A stretch of DNA of 64,000 bases from Paraphysomonas bandaiensis (taxonomy: Eukaryota; Chrysophyceae), in NCBI GenBank assembly GCA_965644295.1, contig CBFFRP010000416.1:1-64000 (forward strand). The letters run 5' to 3'. This document shows positions 19,411 through 30,666 of this stretch, piece by piece. Position numbers and translations under genes: made by a program. The stretch's first letter is position 1. Every line of letters starts with the position of its first letter. The notes below the pieces were generated by a model that was not told where the DNA came from, searched no databases, and worked only from the letters and a program-made list of their open reading frames with translations.

Positions 19411-19953
19411 TGGAAGTTTATATGGAGGGGATGAGGGGGTGATTGTATAGGTTAATGTTATATATATGGTGTGGTGGTAATAATATGGAGATGATGAACA
19501 ACTGAGCTGAGCTGTGTATGTACATAGCTCTCATATCATACGGCATATATATATGTATATACGTATATACCATACCACCGTACCCCTATACTGGTTGTAG
19601 GTACTCCGTACTGGGCATCATATTCAGGCGATATGCTGCTAATTGTACTATGTCGTACATACTATACACTATACATGTTCAGTGTACTGCTGTACTACTG
19701 TACTTCTGCTTTGTACTGCTGTAAGTTAATATAGTGCAACAGTACATACGTTAAAAATCCTTAATATTATATCACCAGATTTCTAGATTTCTGATATTTT
19801 TTCGAAACTATCCTAAAAACCTCTGAAATTCTACACTTTTCTCTCATTATAAAGTGTTTGTTGGTAGGTTCCTAGATGCATAGCTATCATATAAGTTCCA
19901 TTACACTAGCTATCATATATATATATATCAGTATCAACTCATATAACCTCACC
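19411..19953. other. Intergenic between divergent genes
   Basis: A shared upstream region of the four-TM gene and the Rpn11 gene. It contains TATATATGTATATACG-type repeats around 19545-19570. No RNA gene seen. Confidence 0.45.
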
Positions 19954-21156
19954 ATGAACTTTCAGCAAATGCTTGGAATGCGGGGACAAAGTGGGGGAGG
20001 TTCTACCGATACCCCTTTGCCTGATACAGCGGAGAAGGTGCAGATATCTTCCCTCTCTCTGCTTAAGATGCTGAAGCATGGTATGTCATACTATATATGG
20101 AAACTATTAATATAAGAGCTGTATATAGGTCGTGCGGGTGTACCAATGGAGGTCATGGGACTTATGCTTGGACAGTTTGTTGATGAATACACCATTACAT
20201 GTGTTGATGTGTTTGCAATGCCTCAGGTGACCTCGTCATACATGATATGCTATGTATTATAACACTCTTTGATTGAATTAGCACGGTACTGGTGTCAGTG
20301 TGGAGGCTGTAGATCCAGTATTTCAAACTAATATGCTTGATATGCTCAAGCAAACTGGCCGCCCCGAAATGGTGGTCGGTTGGTACCACTCCCATCCCGG
20401 CTTCGGTTGCTGGTTGTCAGGAGTCGATATGAACACACAGCAGTCCTTCGAACAACTTAATCCAAGGGCGGTAAGGATATACACGTGTATGTCATGTTCT
20501 ATATTATTTTCTGTACTCATATATCATTGGGAAATATAAACTTTGGATCTTTGCATTTGCTTATTCTTATTTTTATGGTTGTTTTACTACTGCATACACC
20601 GCGGTGTATTGTATTGTGCTAACAAAATATTTGCCAGGCTGCAGTAGTGATTGATCCAGTGCAAAGCGTCAAGGGAAAGGTAGTCATTGACGCCTTCCGC
20701 ATGATTGCTTCTGGACCGCAGATGATGATGGCCCTTCCTACTGAGCCTCGACAAACTACATCAAACATAGGATTCCTCAAGAAGCCCACGATACAGGCAC
20801 GTATCCATGGGCTAGACAAGTACTACTACTCCCTGGTAATAGACTGGCGCAAGAACGATCTCGAGGAACAGATTCTACAGAACTTGAACAAGAAGGACTG
20901 GACCGCGGGGTTGTTAGTGAAGCGTTTTGAGGACCACAAGAAGACAACAGAGGCCCTACTGGAAGATATGGCGCATCTCTCCAAGGGGTACTGTGATAGG
21001 GTTAAGGAAGAAGAGGGGAGAACGCCGGAAGAAGTTGAAATAATGAATGTCGGTAAAGTGGATCCTAAAAAACACCTCGAGAATGATGTGAATGAGCTAC
21101 TAGCTAACTCCATTGTACAGTGCTTGGGAACAATGATCGATACAGTAGTTTTTTAA
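19954..21156 (+). CDS. RPN11: 26S proteasome deubiquitinase Rpn11/PSMD14
   Basis: Four exons, 19954-20080, 20129-20226, 20282-20470 and 20638-21156, encode 310 residues, the same length as human PSMD14. It is the JAMM/MPN+ zinc metalloprotease of the proteasome lid that removes ubiquitin chains from substrates during degradation. Active-site residues are all present: Glu50 ([10 protein letters not shown]) and the H-x-H-x10-D motif as His111, His113 and Asp124 ([15 protein letters not shown]). The N-terminus [12 protein letters not shown] and the C-terminal half ([20 protein letters not shown]) follow the family closely. The third intron is 167 bp, far longer than others here (48 and 55 bp). 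Exon joins keep phase and give continuous family sequence. Confidence 0.98.
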
Positions 21157-21834
21157 ATTCTGTTCGTTGTCATTAATTTATGTCGTTCATCCAAATATAC
21201 AATGCTATTTGCCTCCTTAAGACTTTATACTACAATTGTAGTTTTGAGCTTAGTAGTTTAGCTACTAGTAAATGGTCGAAACTTTGACTGATCTATATTT
21301 TGTTTAGGACGACGACAAGTTCTACTTAACTCATTCGTTATGAATCTTACTAACCAGTTCGCAAACAAAGCTAACTTATCTCGAATATACACAGAAACAC
21401 CTCACGCTGAATTCATATTCGTAACTTCTTTTACAAAGTCGTTGTGTGTGTACTCAATACTCAATATTATGCGTTGTGTATTTCATTCGACGTAGTCGTA
21501 CTTATACCTTTTCAGCAAAAACGACGCTGTTAGGAATAACTTACTACTTCGTTATGTTGAGTTCTAATGAAAGGGCGCCAGAAAGTATATTAGTCTATCT
21601 AACGACAAAAGCAGCACAGCTGGTCAATATTGCTCTTTCGTAACCATCAGCAATAGAGTTTTACACGGTACGTTAATAGAACTTCTTATAGTTACTGGGT
21701 CATTGCAGCAAATAACTTCCCATGGCTACACCAATACTTTGAATACTTTTTCACATCTACTTCAGGATCACAAACACTTCTGAGGTACTCACCAAGCAGT
21801 GATACCTAGCAAGTAGAGCTGGATCATTCAAAAT
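21157..21834. other. Intergenic between convergent genes
   Basis: 3' regions of Rpn11 and the COPI-associated gene. No gene or repeat seen. Confidence 0.45.
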
Positions 21835-22476
21835 TTAATTTTTGCCTTTCGTCAGCATTGCATAGTGTTTATGGCGCAACCATGCCTCATATTTGGGGAA
21901 GCTCACATAAACGTATATATCGACGCATGTCGCAGCCAAAAGAAGTGCCATGACAATTTTCCCGAAAAGCATTAAGTCAAAGCACAATACAGCGACAAAA
22001 ACAATAAATATAAGTCTTCCGCTGAGAGAGTACATGAAGCCAAAGTTCTCGGCCATCCAACGGGCTACGCTGGTTAAGGCCAACTCAAAGCAGCAAATAA
22101 GTATCGCGAAGAAAAAAACATACAAGGCGATAAAAACTGTGCTGATATGCGCTTTTTCTAGCACTAGAAAAGCAGCCGCAGCCATGCATATACTGATGCA
22201 CATGTAGAGCACTCTTAAAATAAGTGCCCACATCTGCATTTGCTTCAGTTCCTCTGGCGTTACATCAACAGGCTCTGGTTCTGATGTAGATTCCTTTCTC
22301 CATGGGTCCTGTGATTCCTCATCACCACCATCATGAGGGGATGACGGAGGATTATATTTTTTCTTTTCTTCCTCCACGGCTGTTACCGCAGCAGCTTTAG
22401 CGGCTTTCTGTACGGTTGGATTCTTAGCAGCTGCTGCAATATTCTCATCTGTTAGCCAAGATGGAGTATCAGACAT
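21835..22476 (-). CDS. COPI-associated / Tvp15-like Golgi membrane protein
   Basis: A 213-residue single-exon protein. The first 80 residues are hydrophilic with an Ala/Lys-rich stretch (NPTVQKAAKAAAVTAVEEEKKK) and acidic/Pro segments. Four TM segments follow at about 84-106, 112-134, 149-171 and 173-195. The core ELALTSVARWMAENFGFMYS, then LSGRLIFIVFV, and the tail YVYVSFPKYEAWL fit the COPI-associated protein family (Tvp15-like) of Golgi and vesicle membranes, which have a conserved E...NFGF..S..GR pattern. The role in Golgi trafficking is inferred from the family; the biochemical function is poorly known. There is no signal peptide, as expected for a multispanning protein. Confidence 0.72.
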   Translation of the reverse strand: MSDTPSWLTDENIAAAAKNPTVQKAAKAAAVTAVEEEKKKYNPPSSPHDGGDEESQDPWRKESTSEPEPVDVTPEELKQMQMWALILRVLYMCISICMAAAAFLVLEKAHISTVFIALYVFFFAILICCFELALTSVARWMAENFGFMYSLSGRLIFIVFVAVLCFDLMLFGKIVMALLLAATCVDIYVYVSFPKYEAWLRHKHYAMLTKGKN

Positions 22477-23043
22477 TTTCCACTTGAAAATTTATTGGGA
22501 AAATAATTCTCAGGTGTTGGAGTGTTAATTACTATAATAATCTTGTGGGTTGCTTAAATCACCATACATACACACACACAACACATGCAAATAAACGACA
22601 CCTACAGTACCTACCTCCTACCTACCTACATACATACATACGAGTACCAAGATACAGGAGTACCTACATACAGGAGTACCTACATACAGGAGTACCTACA
22701 TACAGGAGTACGGAGTACATAGTATAGGAGAACGTATATACAAGAGTACATACAGGAATACAGAAGTACCTACCTACAGGAGCATATACATGCGTCCATA
22801 CATGCACATACATAATACTGAATATACATACGTATGTAGGGGAATCTCAACACAGCAACCCATTTCCAATGGACTATGTGCACCATTCAATATGTAGCTT
22901 GCTCTACTAGGAATTCCTACATGCATGTGTATGTCACCTCTGTTTCATACATACGTACATCTACATACATACACATACATACATACATACATATTCCCAG
23001 CACCACTTTAACTCTCTCTCATATTAACAATATATACATACAC
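22477..23043. repeat. CATA/TACC-rich repeats, minisatellite
   Basis: CA- and CATA-rich low-complexity DNA. A 16-bp unit TACCTACATACAGGAG is repeated three times at 22661-22708, with further GAGTAC variants to about 22790. CATACATA tracts at 22957-22995 precede the carboxypeptidase start. Confidence 0.85.
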
Positions 23044-24645
23044 ATGAAATTCTCAAGTGTTTTATTTGCTGCTGGTCTTTTAGGTGCTAATGCCTACAGT
23101 GAAGAGGCTCTAGCTGATCAGGTGACTGCTCTGCCTGGTGCAGAGAACCTCGACATTAACTTTAACCAATTTTCTGGTTATTTAACTGGTAATTTATAAA
23201 CATTTATAGAATTTATATGTTTTATATTGTATCTTTTAGTGGATGGTACAAAGCAGATGCATTACTGGTTTGTTGAGTCTATGAATGATCCAGCAAATAG
23301 TCCCTTGGCCTTCTGGACTAATGGTGGGCCGGGATGCTCTGGTCTTCTTGGATTTCTCACTGAGCAGGTTTGTACTTGTGTTTTATTGTTTTCGTAATTA
23401 TAACTTGTGTTTAGGGTCCGTTTCGTCCTAACGAAGATATGTCCCTTAGCTTCAATGAGTATGCCTGGAACCAGGTAGCCAATATGGTTTTCATCGAGTC
23501 TCCTTGTGGTGTGGGTTACTCTTATTCCACCGCTGAGGATACATCCGAGGATTATAAGATGGACGATGCCGAGACAGCTGCTGATAACTACAAATTGATC
23601 CAGGCCTTCCTTTCACGCTTCCCTGAATACAAGGACAACTCTCTGTACATCTCCTCCGAGTCATACGGTGGACACTATATGCCTACTCTCGCCAAGCAGA
23701 TTGTTGACGAAAATACAGCTGGTGAGAACCCGAAGCTTAACTTTAAGGGATTTGCTGTTGGTAATCCTTTTACTGAAACGTACTCCGGTTTCCCGGCAAT
23801 GCTTGAGACTTACTGGGGACATCAACTGATTGGTGCTCCTGTGTGGAGCACGTTCAACACTGAATGCGTCGATGCCAAACTGCCGAACATGACTTTGTGT
23901 GAGGCTCTTTTCTACGATATGTACTTGGGTGTCGGGAATATCAATCCTTATGCCATCGACTACCCTGTATGTACTGACAGTATTAGACGTGGCGGTAGGG
24001 GTCAGAGGCACGCCCTCCTGAAAAACATCATCGGTAGGCTACTCTTTGTATAGTATACGGAACAGTTGTGTGATTTTCTATATGTATAGGTGACAGAAAC
24101 CAGAAGTTATATGAGGCTATGCTTGGTTCTGATGAGTATGAGCCATGTGAGGACGACTGGGCCACCTCTTACATGAACCTTCCCGAGGTGAAGAAGGCTA
24201 TCCACGTTAATCCTGATATTGAATGGGCTGAGTGCAGCCGATCCATCAGGTAAATGTCATAGTTTTCGCTGGTTAATATGAACTGACTTTTCTTCTCTTC
24301 AGATACAAGCAAGCTGACGGCCATAACTCCATGGTCCCCATCTATACATACCTCATTGATGGCGGATATGATCTCGATATTCTCGTTTTCAGCGGTGACG
24401 ATGATGCAGTTTGTGGAACTGTAGGTGTGCAGCACTGGATTTGGGAGCTCGGATATGAAGTAACTGGCCGCATGTACCAGTCCTACGAGGTTGCTGGCCA
24501 AATGGCAGGATATGCTACTAAGTGGGCGGGTGCAAAATTGGGCTTCGTTACCGTGCATGGTGCTGGGCATGAAGTACCAACCTACAAACCTGAGGTTGCC
24601 CTCGAACTGTGGAAGAAGTATCTTGCTGGGGAGTGGACCAATTAG
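23044..24645 (+). CDS. Secreted serine carboxypeptidase (S10)
   Basis: Five exons, 23044-23188, 23240-23367, 23415-24033, 24090-24249 and 24303-24645, encode 464 residues. The introns are 47-56 bp. The N-terminus [17 protein letters not shown] is a signal peptide, so the enzyme enters the secretory pathway (lysosome/vacuole or outside). It removes C-terminal amino acids. The oxyanion region [10 protein letters not shown] is followed by the nucleophile in [11 protein letters not shown] (Ser174). The catalytic Asp is in FSGDDDAVC (Asp385) and His440 is in VHGAGHEVP. The family normally has GESYGG; here the first Gly is Ser. Length and domain order are typical. Exon junctions keep phase throughout. 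Confidence 0.96.
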
Positions 24646-25489
24646 AATCCGTGTTCGGATCTAGTTGAGAAAATTTTACCACGAGTATGTGGTCACGATG
24701 TCGAGTATATAAACGGTATTAAGTGTGAATATGGGATCAGATTGTAAGCGTTTAGATTCTGTCTTCATTTGAAGTTACGTTACATGTATGTCAGGGTTGT
24801 TATATGATATAATAACTATGCTTGACACGCTTGTATTATTTCTAATTAAAATGTTCTTGACTTCTACTTCAAATACAATTAGTTTGGTTTTTAATTTCAA
24901 TGATATGCAGAGCGATGATTGGGCATGACCTACTTCAATGCAGTACTCAGTCACTTGAATGTTCAATACCACTACAATCTGCAAGCAGCATAAAATCAAT
25001 CATAACAGGCGATGAGTGTCCCGAAGCTAGTACTAACAACTACTATGTCATATTTTTCATTCCGTTACTTGATCCACAATCACACTCTTAAGACCCTCTG
25101 TATGTATATAGCATATAGATATGACATAGTAGATGTTAGTACGTATATAGGATATAGTATATAGACATTGCCTCATATCTTATATGGAATATGGACTATT
25201 GATATTTCCCTAACAATCCTCTTCACTTTAATGAGATCACCATCACATACACTATCAGTAATCACTAAAGCCAGGATATCCTTATATCTGTGCAGACATA
25301 TGTCCCATATCCCATATCCCATATATACCTCATATGTATTTTTGTTGTGCTTGTAAAATAACAGTCAGTTTAGTGAATATAAAGCACGTTTTCATCCCTA
25401 TAAAAGGCAAAAGATTTTTTCATCCCGCGTATTCGTTAATCTACAATACAAGAACAATCTAACGACTTAGACAACACTTGATACTACCA
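24646..25489. other. Intergenic, no gene seen
   Basis: AT-rich DNA with repeated CATATCCCATAT-type blocks near 25300-25330. No convincing coding frame. Confidence 0.45.
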
Positions 25490-25858
25490 CCTCATCGATA
25501 CGTTCTTGGTACAGCATGTTTAAGAAGTTTTGAATATACACTTGTCGTGGCGATTTGAAAACAATAACACCCGTTATAGAGTACAAGCTCTAACGCAGAA
25601 ATTCGTTTTCACAACCTTAAGTCAAAAAGAACTGTTTGCTGTCAAAAATACTCCATGTTGCTCATGATAAAATATGGTCCTGGTGAAAAAGAGGCATAGC
25701 ACCGAGATGTACCAATAGTGCTTTTTGGCTAAAGGTTGTGAAATACGATTACAGTGTTGGAGCTTGTATTCTATATGGGTGCCGTTTTTCTCAAATTATC
25801 ATGACCATTGTACTTATAGAGCTTCTTAAACATGCATACCAAGAATGTATCGATGTAG
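25490..25858. repeat. Long imperfect inverted repeat (fold-back)
   Basis: The left arm (about 25490-25634) and right arm (about 25711-25858) are reverse-complementary over most of 145 bp with scattered mismatches. For example, TTCTTGGTACAGCATGTTTA pairs with its near complement at 25826-25847. The loop is about 75 bp. Weaker pairing may extend to about 25441 and 25910. There is no coding frame. It could be a fold-back or MITE element or a long hairpin RNA source. Confidence 0.7.
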
Positions 25859-26736
25859 TGATCCATTTCTTCGAAAGATGCATTTGATATTCTGTTAAGT
25901 TTTCTGTAGTTGTGTTGCTTTCATGCCGCAGGAGGAATTTATGGATTCTGTCTTCATACGCAGATCCTCATATTTTGGGTATGTATAAAATCTATCCAGT
26001 TGGACTGAGTTGTCTATAGTCGCCACTGAATGCATATCTTGTGATTGTTTAATACCTACGCCATTCGTATACTCGGCTTGTAGTCCCAGCTCTTGTCTTC
26101 TTCTCTTTGGTAGATTTCCATCATATCATTTTCGGTATTCATTGTAAGGGTTGTGCTAATTTCTAGTATGAGGTGAGGATTATGTAAAGGTCCAAAGCTT
26201 GTCCCAGTTGCATCAAGTGTTGTCCAAGCCGTTGAAGTATATCAACATGTTGTGTTTTTTAATGATAAACAACGAAAAAAGGGGGATTTTTTTGCTTGTT
26301 ACAACATAGAAATGGCAATTTCTATATACAAAGTAGGAATTCCTACAGGAGTGCTATGCATTTTTGTAAAATACTGAGAAATATGTCAAATACCGGGAAT
26401 TTTACTATACTGAAATGAACACTACTACAAATCCTGTATGTTGAAGTAGTATACTCTGTATACCAGTATACGGTGCAGTGAATGCAGCAGTACATACATC
26501 TGTTCGACATGTATGTCGACCAACGAACATTCTCATATATAATGAGTATGAGTATGTATATGTATGTGTATGTGTATGTACAGAGTATGTGTATGTGTAT
26601 GTATGTGTATTCATATGTATGTATACGCGTCGCATAACTATGATATGATACACATATATATATATATGATCTAATCATACTCTGACGGTCAATACATACA
26701 TACCAATTGATTAATAATCACCCGAACATCAATCCA
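25859..26736. other. Intergenic / upstream of acidic repeat protein
   Basis: No gene seen. GTATGTGTATGT microsatellite lies at about 26550-26620, about 130 bp before the next start codon. Confidence 0.45.
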
Positions 26737-28179
26737 ATGATGAGCGATGGAGATGATGAAGTTCCTGAGTCCAATGAGGTGATAAATAGTCCCTCAGAAG
26801 AGCTCACAGAGGAGCCACTGGATAATACAGCTGATCCCTGTAATATAGACAATACCTCACCCTCTGATACATCAGAAACACCTGTTCCTATCACCACTAA
26901 GGTGATGAGTGTGGCGGCATCAGCCAGTAAGACTGTTGTAAGCTCAGCTAGTGCAGCAGCTAAGATCACAGGAGAGGCTTGGAAGAAGACAGCGGCATCT
27001 GCGGGTGAAGTATTAAATAAAGACAAAGAGAAATCTGGAGGAGAGAAAACTGGAAATGATAAAGAAGGGGAGAAATCAGCTAGTGGTGAGGAGAAGGAGG
27101 GTATGTGGGGACAGGTCAGGCGGGTGTCTGGTACAGTCTCAGGTACTCTTGCTACCTCTGCCAGCAAAGCTTGGTCCACGACTACGAGCACGATTGCTAA
27201 GGTCACACAACCGGAAAATAAAACAGCAGGCAAAGCAGTGGCTACGGAAGAGGGTAAGACGGATGCTGATGAGAGTTCTGGTGATGACGTTCGTGAACCT
27301 GCGGATACTGCCTCGGAGGACCCTACAGTTCGAGGTTCTTCAAGTGATGAAAACACAACCACGGAGCCCCCTGTGGAAGGTCGAAAACGGGGTGACTCTG
27401 TGACAAAACTCTGGTCGTCAGTGCGCCGCCTGTCGGCGACAGCTGCGGACAGTATTGTAGAGGGTGCTAAGGAGGCATATAAAGTCGCTGAACCCGTTGC
27501 TGTTTCGACAGCATCCAAGGTCTCCCATAGTGCGCAAACTGCCTGGAGTGTGACGAGGGACTCTACTGTGAGTGTGGTTGAGAGAGTGAGAGCAAGAGCT
27601 CGTCGGGAGGAAAACCAGAGTGTGGAAGGATCTGTAGATGGGGGCTCTAATGCAGACACAAACTCCCTTAACCCTGAGGTGAGTGGCAGTCAGGTCAGCA
27701 GCGTCGACGGAGATGCTGTAGGAGCAGTGGAAAGTGACCTAGCCCGCATAGAAGAGACAAAGGAGGAGGAACAGAGTGAGGCAGAGAAAGCGCTGGAGGA
27801 ACCATTGGAGAAGGAGGCCGAAGTGATTCCCCCGTCTACTGAGCCTGTGGAGGTCTCCCCATCAAAATCGACCTCTGAACCACCGGCTTCAGCAGAGCCA
27901 GAAGTGGTAGAAACATCAAAAGAGGAGGCAGTAGAACCTGCAGTATCTACATCTGAACCACCGGCTTCAGCAGAGTCTGAAGTGGTAGAAACATCAAAAG
28001 AGGAGGCAGTAGACCCTGCAGTATCTACATCTGAACCACCGGCTTCAGCAGTGTCTGAAGTGGTAGAAACATCAAAAGAGGAGACAGTAGAACCTACAGT
28101 ATCAGATCCAACATCAGAAGGAGAAGATGTACCTCAAACAGCATCAGAGGAACCCGGAAGTGAATGCCAAAAGGATTAG
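26737..28179 (+). CDS. Acidic, Ser/Ala-rich repeat protein
   Basis: A single exon of 480 residues from the ATG at 26737. The frame is open to 26707 but begins there with TTG. I recognise no family. The N-terminal 55 residues are acidic. Then come several amphipathic Ala/Ser/Thr/Val/Lys stretches, two of them alike and each opening W-x2-V-R-R-(V/L)-S: WGQVRRVSGTVSGTLATSAS and LWSSVRRLSATAADSIVEGA. Each is followed by a W-containing segment (KAWSTTTS, TAWSVTRD). Such 11-residue-like amphipathic patterns occur in membrane- or lipid-droplet-coating proteins, but this is only analogy. The C-terminal 130 residues are Glu/Pro/Ser-rich with a 26-residue tandem repeat. There is no signal peptide or TM. 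It is probably largely disordered and cytosolic. Confidence 0.7.
   Translation: MMSDGDDEVPESNEVINSPSEELTEEPLDNTADPCNIDNTSPSDTSETPVPITTKVMSVAASASKTVVSSASAAAKITGEAWKKTAASAGEVLNKDKEKSGGEKTGNDKEGEKSASGEEKEGMWGQVRRVSGTVSGTLATSASKAWSTTTSTIAKVTQPENKTAGKAVATEEGKTDADESSGDDVREPADTASEDPTVRGSSSDENTTTEPPVEGRKRGDSVTKLWSSVRRLSATAADSIVEGAKEAYKVAEPVAVSTASKVSHSAQTAWSVTRDSTVSVVERVRARARREENQSVEGSVDGGSNADTNSLNPEVSGSQVSSVDGDAVGAVESDLARIEETKEEEQSEAEKALEEPLEKEAEVIPPSTEPVEVSPSKSTSEPPASAEPEVVETSKEEAVEPAVSTSEPPASAESEVVETSKEEAVDPAVSTSEPPASAVSEVVETSKEETVEPTVSDPTSEGEDVPQTASEEPGSECQKD
27868..28101 (+). repeat. In-frame 78-bp tandem repeat, 3 copies
   Basis: Three 78-bp units, each encoding 26 residues starting STSEPPASA and continuing VVETSKEE. 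They are nearly identical at DNA level, so the copy number is probably variable in populations. Confidence 0.92.
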
Positions 28180-28846
28180 AATTTTCGCCTGCTGTCATCG
28201 TTACAGGTCGACTAAAGTGCATGCAGACTAGCCAGTGTTGTACAATATGGGTAACTTTGTAATAGGTTTTGACATGTTTAACACACGGATGACTATTGCA
28301 TTGTAATTTTTGTTGTAGTACTGTTTCACATATCTTGTTGGTGTTTTGATAGAATTGAACACTGGCATTGACATGACGTATTATTGGTAAGAAATATCTT
28401 TGAAGTTATTCAGAATTGTTTTTGATACATTAGCTAACCGACTTCATTCTGATTTCAAAGGCATTATTAGAAAGAGTTACTGTTGAGTGATAGTCAACAA
28501 TACTATTGTCTTCTGTCTAATTCTACATTTTCTTGATATTTCAAGGAGACACATATTCAGTAGTAGTGAATATATTATTATTAGCAATAGGCGTTTAAGA
28601 GTCCGAACTAATTTAGCATTACAATTCTATTCTCCTATTGATGACTGAAAAGCTGAAAAGATATCCATGATTGCAACTTAATAAATTTAGAAATCTCCGT
28701 ATAAGTTGTCTGTGTTCATGGGAATGAAAGGCTCGCTTGACAATGTAACAAATGTATACTACGCTACATGCAATGCATTGTCAACAGCAAGCTGGAGTGA
28801 TAGTAGATAGTAGTATGTAGTTCTGTCATATTATTATATCTGGTTA
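28180..28846. other. Intergenic with a retroposon head fragment
   Basis: No gene. At about 28575-28640 there is a fragment starting TATTAGCAATAGGCGTTT, matching the head of the 510-bp retroposon family. Confidence 0.55.
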
Positions 28847-28898
28847 TTTAGCAATAGACAGGTATGTGTAAACTATACAAAAATCTATCTAGTACTTA

Positions 28899-30065
28899 TA
28901 TTGAAAGTCTTGTTATTAGCAATAGGCGTTAAAAATCTGCACCGATTTAGTAGCTAGATGAATGATAGACAAACTAGTTAGACCTCTACCTTTAACTAAT
29001 CAGTACACACATTTTTATTCTACTATTTAACGCTACGGAAGCTCCTTGTGCGTCGCCGCAAGCACCAAGGTGCGACCACTTCCGCTCTGAGTTCTTAAGG
29101 TGAACATCCCGGATGCTTGACTTCAGCAGGCAGCCCAATACCCAGGTTACCTTTCAGGTGGGCTCATTCCCATGGATGCCTGTTTATTCGCCAGGGCTCA
29201 AAGACGTCTACACAAGTGACACTTATTGGTGTACCTTGCCACACAACTGGCCGACGCATTCGGACGCCACATATCCAGTTCACTGCCCGAACATCAGTTC
29301 CACGCCCTCGAAAAATCCGTAACCGCTATCCTGCTTCCCCTATATGATGGAGGGCTCCTCATGCTTTGAAACAGAAGACTCAGACACCACAACGCAGACA
29401 TGACACCAGTAACACCGATTACGACCCCAACACACTCACATCAACGCCAGTCACAGGATACTCACCCGACACCAAAAATACTCCAACTACTCCAAGCGAC
29501 ATCCACCCCAAGAATTCTATCCTCTGCAAGAGTCCTAACCCGACAGAGACAAGCGCCACCACTCCGGAAACAACTCCTCCTTACTCGTGGCCGAAATCCC
29601 ACCTCGACAACCAGCACCATCTCCACCACCGACTTACACTCCCATATACATCTACTAGCCCCAACTATCCCCCGTATAACCCATGTCACAGGCCCGCCAG
29701 ACACACTGCCCAAAGGCAGACCCCCCGATTAACCTCACTGCAAGGGACGGTTGCACCATGGTGCTCGCAGCGATGGACAAGTAGTCCCGAGACGGTTGCC
29801 CGCCACTAGTAGTATATAGCAAGTCTAGTTACTAGTTAGTATTATATAGATGCAAAACTAGTTTCTGTACACAACCGTTCTCGTGTAATAATCAGATTTT
29901 CTTATATATTGGTGTACCTTGTACCACACAAGCATTCGGCTATGTGTGGGCAGAAGAATATCTGCTGACTATGTTTGCGGCTCAAGTTAGTTTCCCAGAG
30001 AGAATCTCTCTGGTACTTACCCTCCAGAACACCACGAAAAGGTGCGAGTCCGACTCTGCTGAGGG
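28899..30065 (+). mobile_element. Short retroposon copy A, nested in B
   Basis: Begins TATTGAAAGTCTTGTTATTA and ends TCTGCTGAGGG. It has a 12-bp target-site duplication ATCTAGTACTTA at 28887-28898 and 30066-30077. Its own sequence is split by the GC-richer insert at 29239-29906. Confidence 0.8.
29239..29906 (+). mobile_element. LINE-like 3' fragment nested in copy A
   Basis: A GC-richer insert of about 668 bp flanked by TATTGGTGTACCTTG at 29224-29238 and 29907-29921. The left boundary may lie up to 25 bp further right because the flanks share more homology. The last about 95 bp (29811-29906) are repeated, 5'-truncated, at 31110-31214. The Pro/Thr/Ser-rich frames inside (29366-29809) may be the end of a retroelement ORF but show no RT motif. 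The 3'-end sharing and 5' truncation suggest a non-LTR retroelement. Confidence 0.6.
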
Positions 30066-30440
30066 ATCTAGTACTTAATACTAATATCCTGCTATTTAGC
30101 GCTACGAAAGCTGCTTGTGCGTCACCGCAAGCACCAACGTGTAACCACCTCCGCTTTAAATCTATAACTCAAAAAGCAAACGCAGTGAGCAAGCAGAATG
30201 TTGATATACCTGGAATAACTGCCGACTTCAGGAATTTTGAGTCCTTAAAAATAACTGCCCGGATGCTTGATTTCAGCAGGTATCCCAAACCCCGGATGCC
30301 TGTGTATTCGTCAGGGCCCAAAGACATCTACACAAGTGACACTTATTACTGTCCCTTGTACCACACAAGTATTAGGCAATGAGTGGGCTGAAAATAATCT
30401 GCCGAGTATATATGCGGCTCACGTTAGTTTCCCAGAGAAT

Positions 30441-30666
30441 TGACCCATTCTACATTTTATGTGTTGTATCAAGAAAAAATTTCATAGTTAAGGACAATAT
30501 ATACTTTATAGTGGTATATAGTAGCGTATTAAACAGTGACGCATTATAAATCACGCAATGTTAGACTCAACTTGTGCAAATAAGACAAGGAGGTGTGAGT
30601 ATCTTTGTTGAAGGGCCCCATCGTTGTATCACACATCATGTCTGTGTGATATATGTCCTCTTTAAG
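30441..30666. other. Intergenic
   Basis: No feature seen. A GTG-started frame is open from 30574 but the first ATG is at 30667. Confidence 0.35.

Larger units (their letters stand above)
28847..30437 (+). mobile_element. Short retroposon copy B (outermost of a nest)
   Basis: An older copy whose head (28847-28898, TTAGCAATAGACAGG...) and body (30078-30437) are separated by copy A. The body reads GCTACGAAAGCTGCTTGTGC through to CACGTTAGTTTCCCAGAGA and then loses homology, so the tail is missing. Confidence 0.65.

Noticed and set aside
26343-26678. 111-codon Tyr/Ile/His/Thr-rich minus-strand frame
   Set aside because: Its first half is microsatellite translation, and the rest has no recognisable pattern.
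29113-29809. Pro/Thr-rich frames in the nested insert
   Set aside because: Overlapping frames in the same GC-rich segment and no reverse-transcriptase or nuclease motif. Treated as part of the element.
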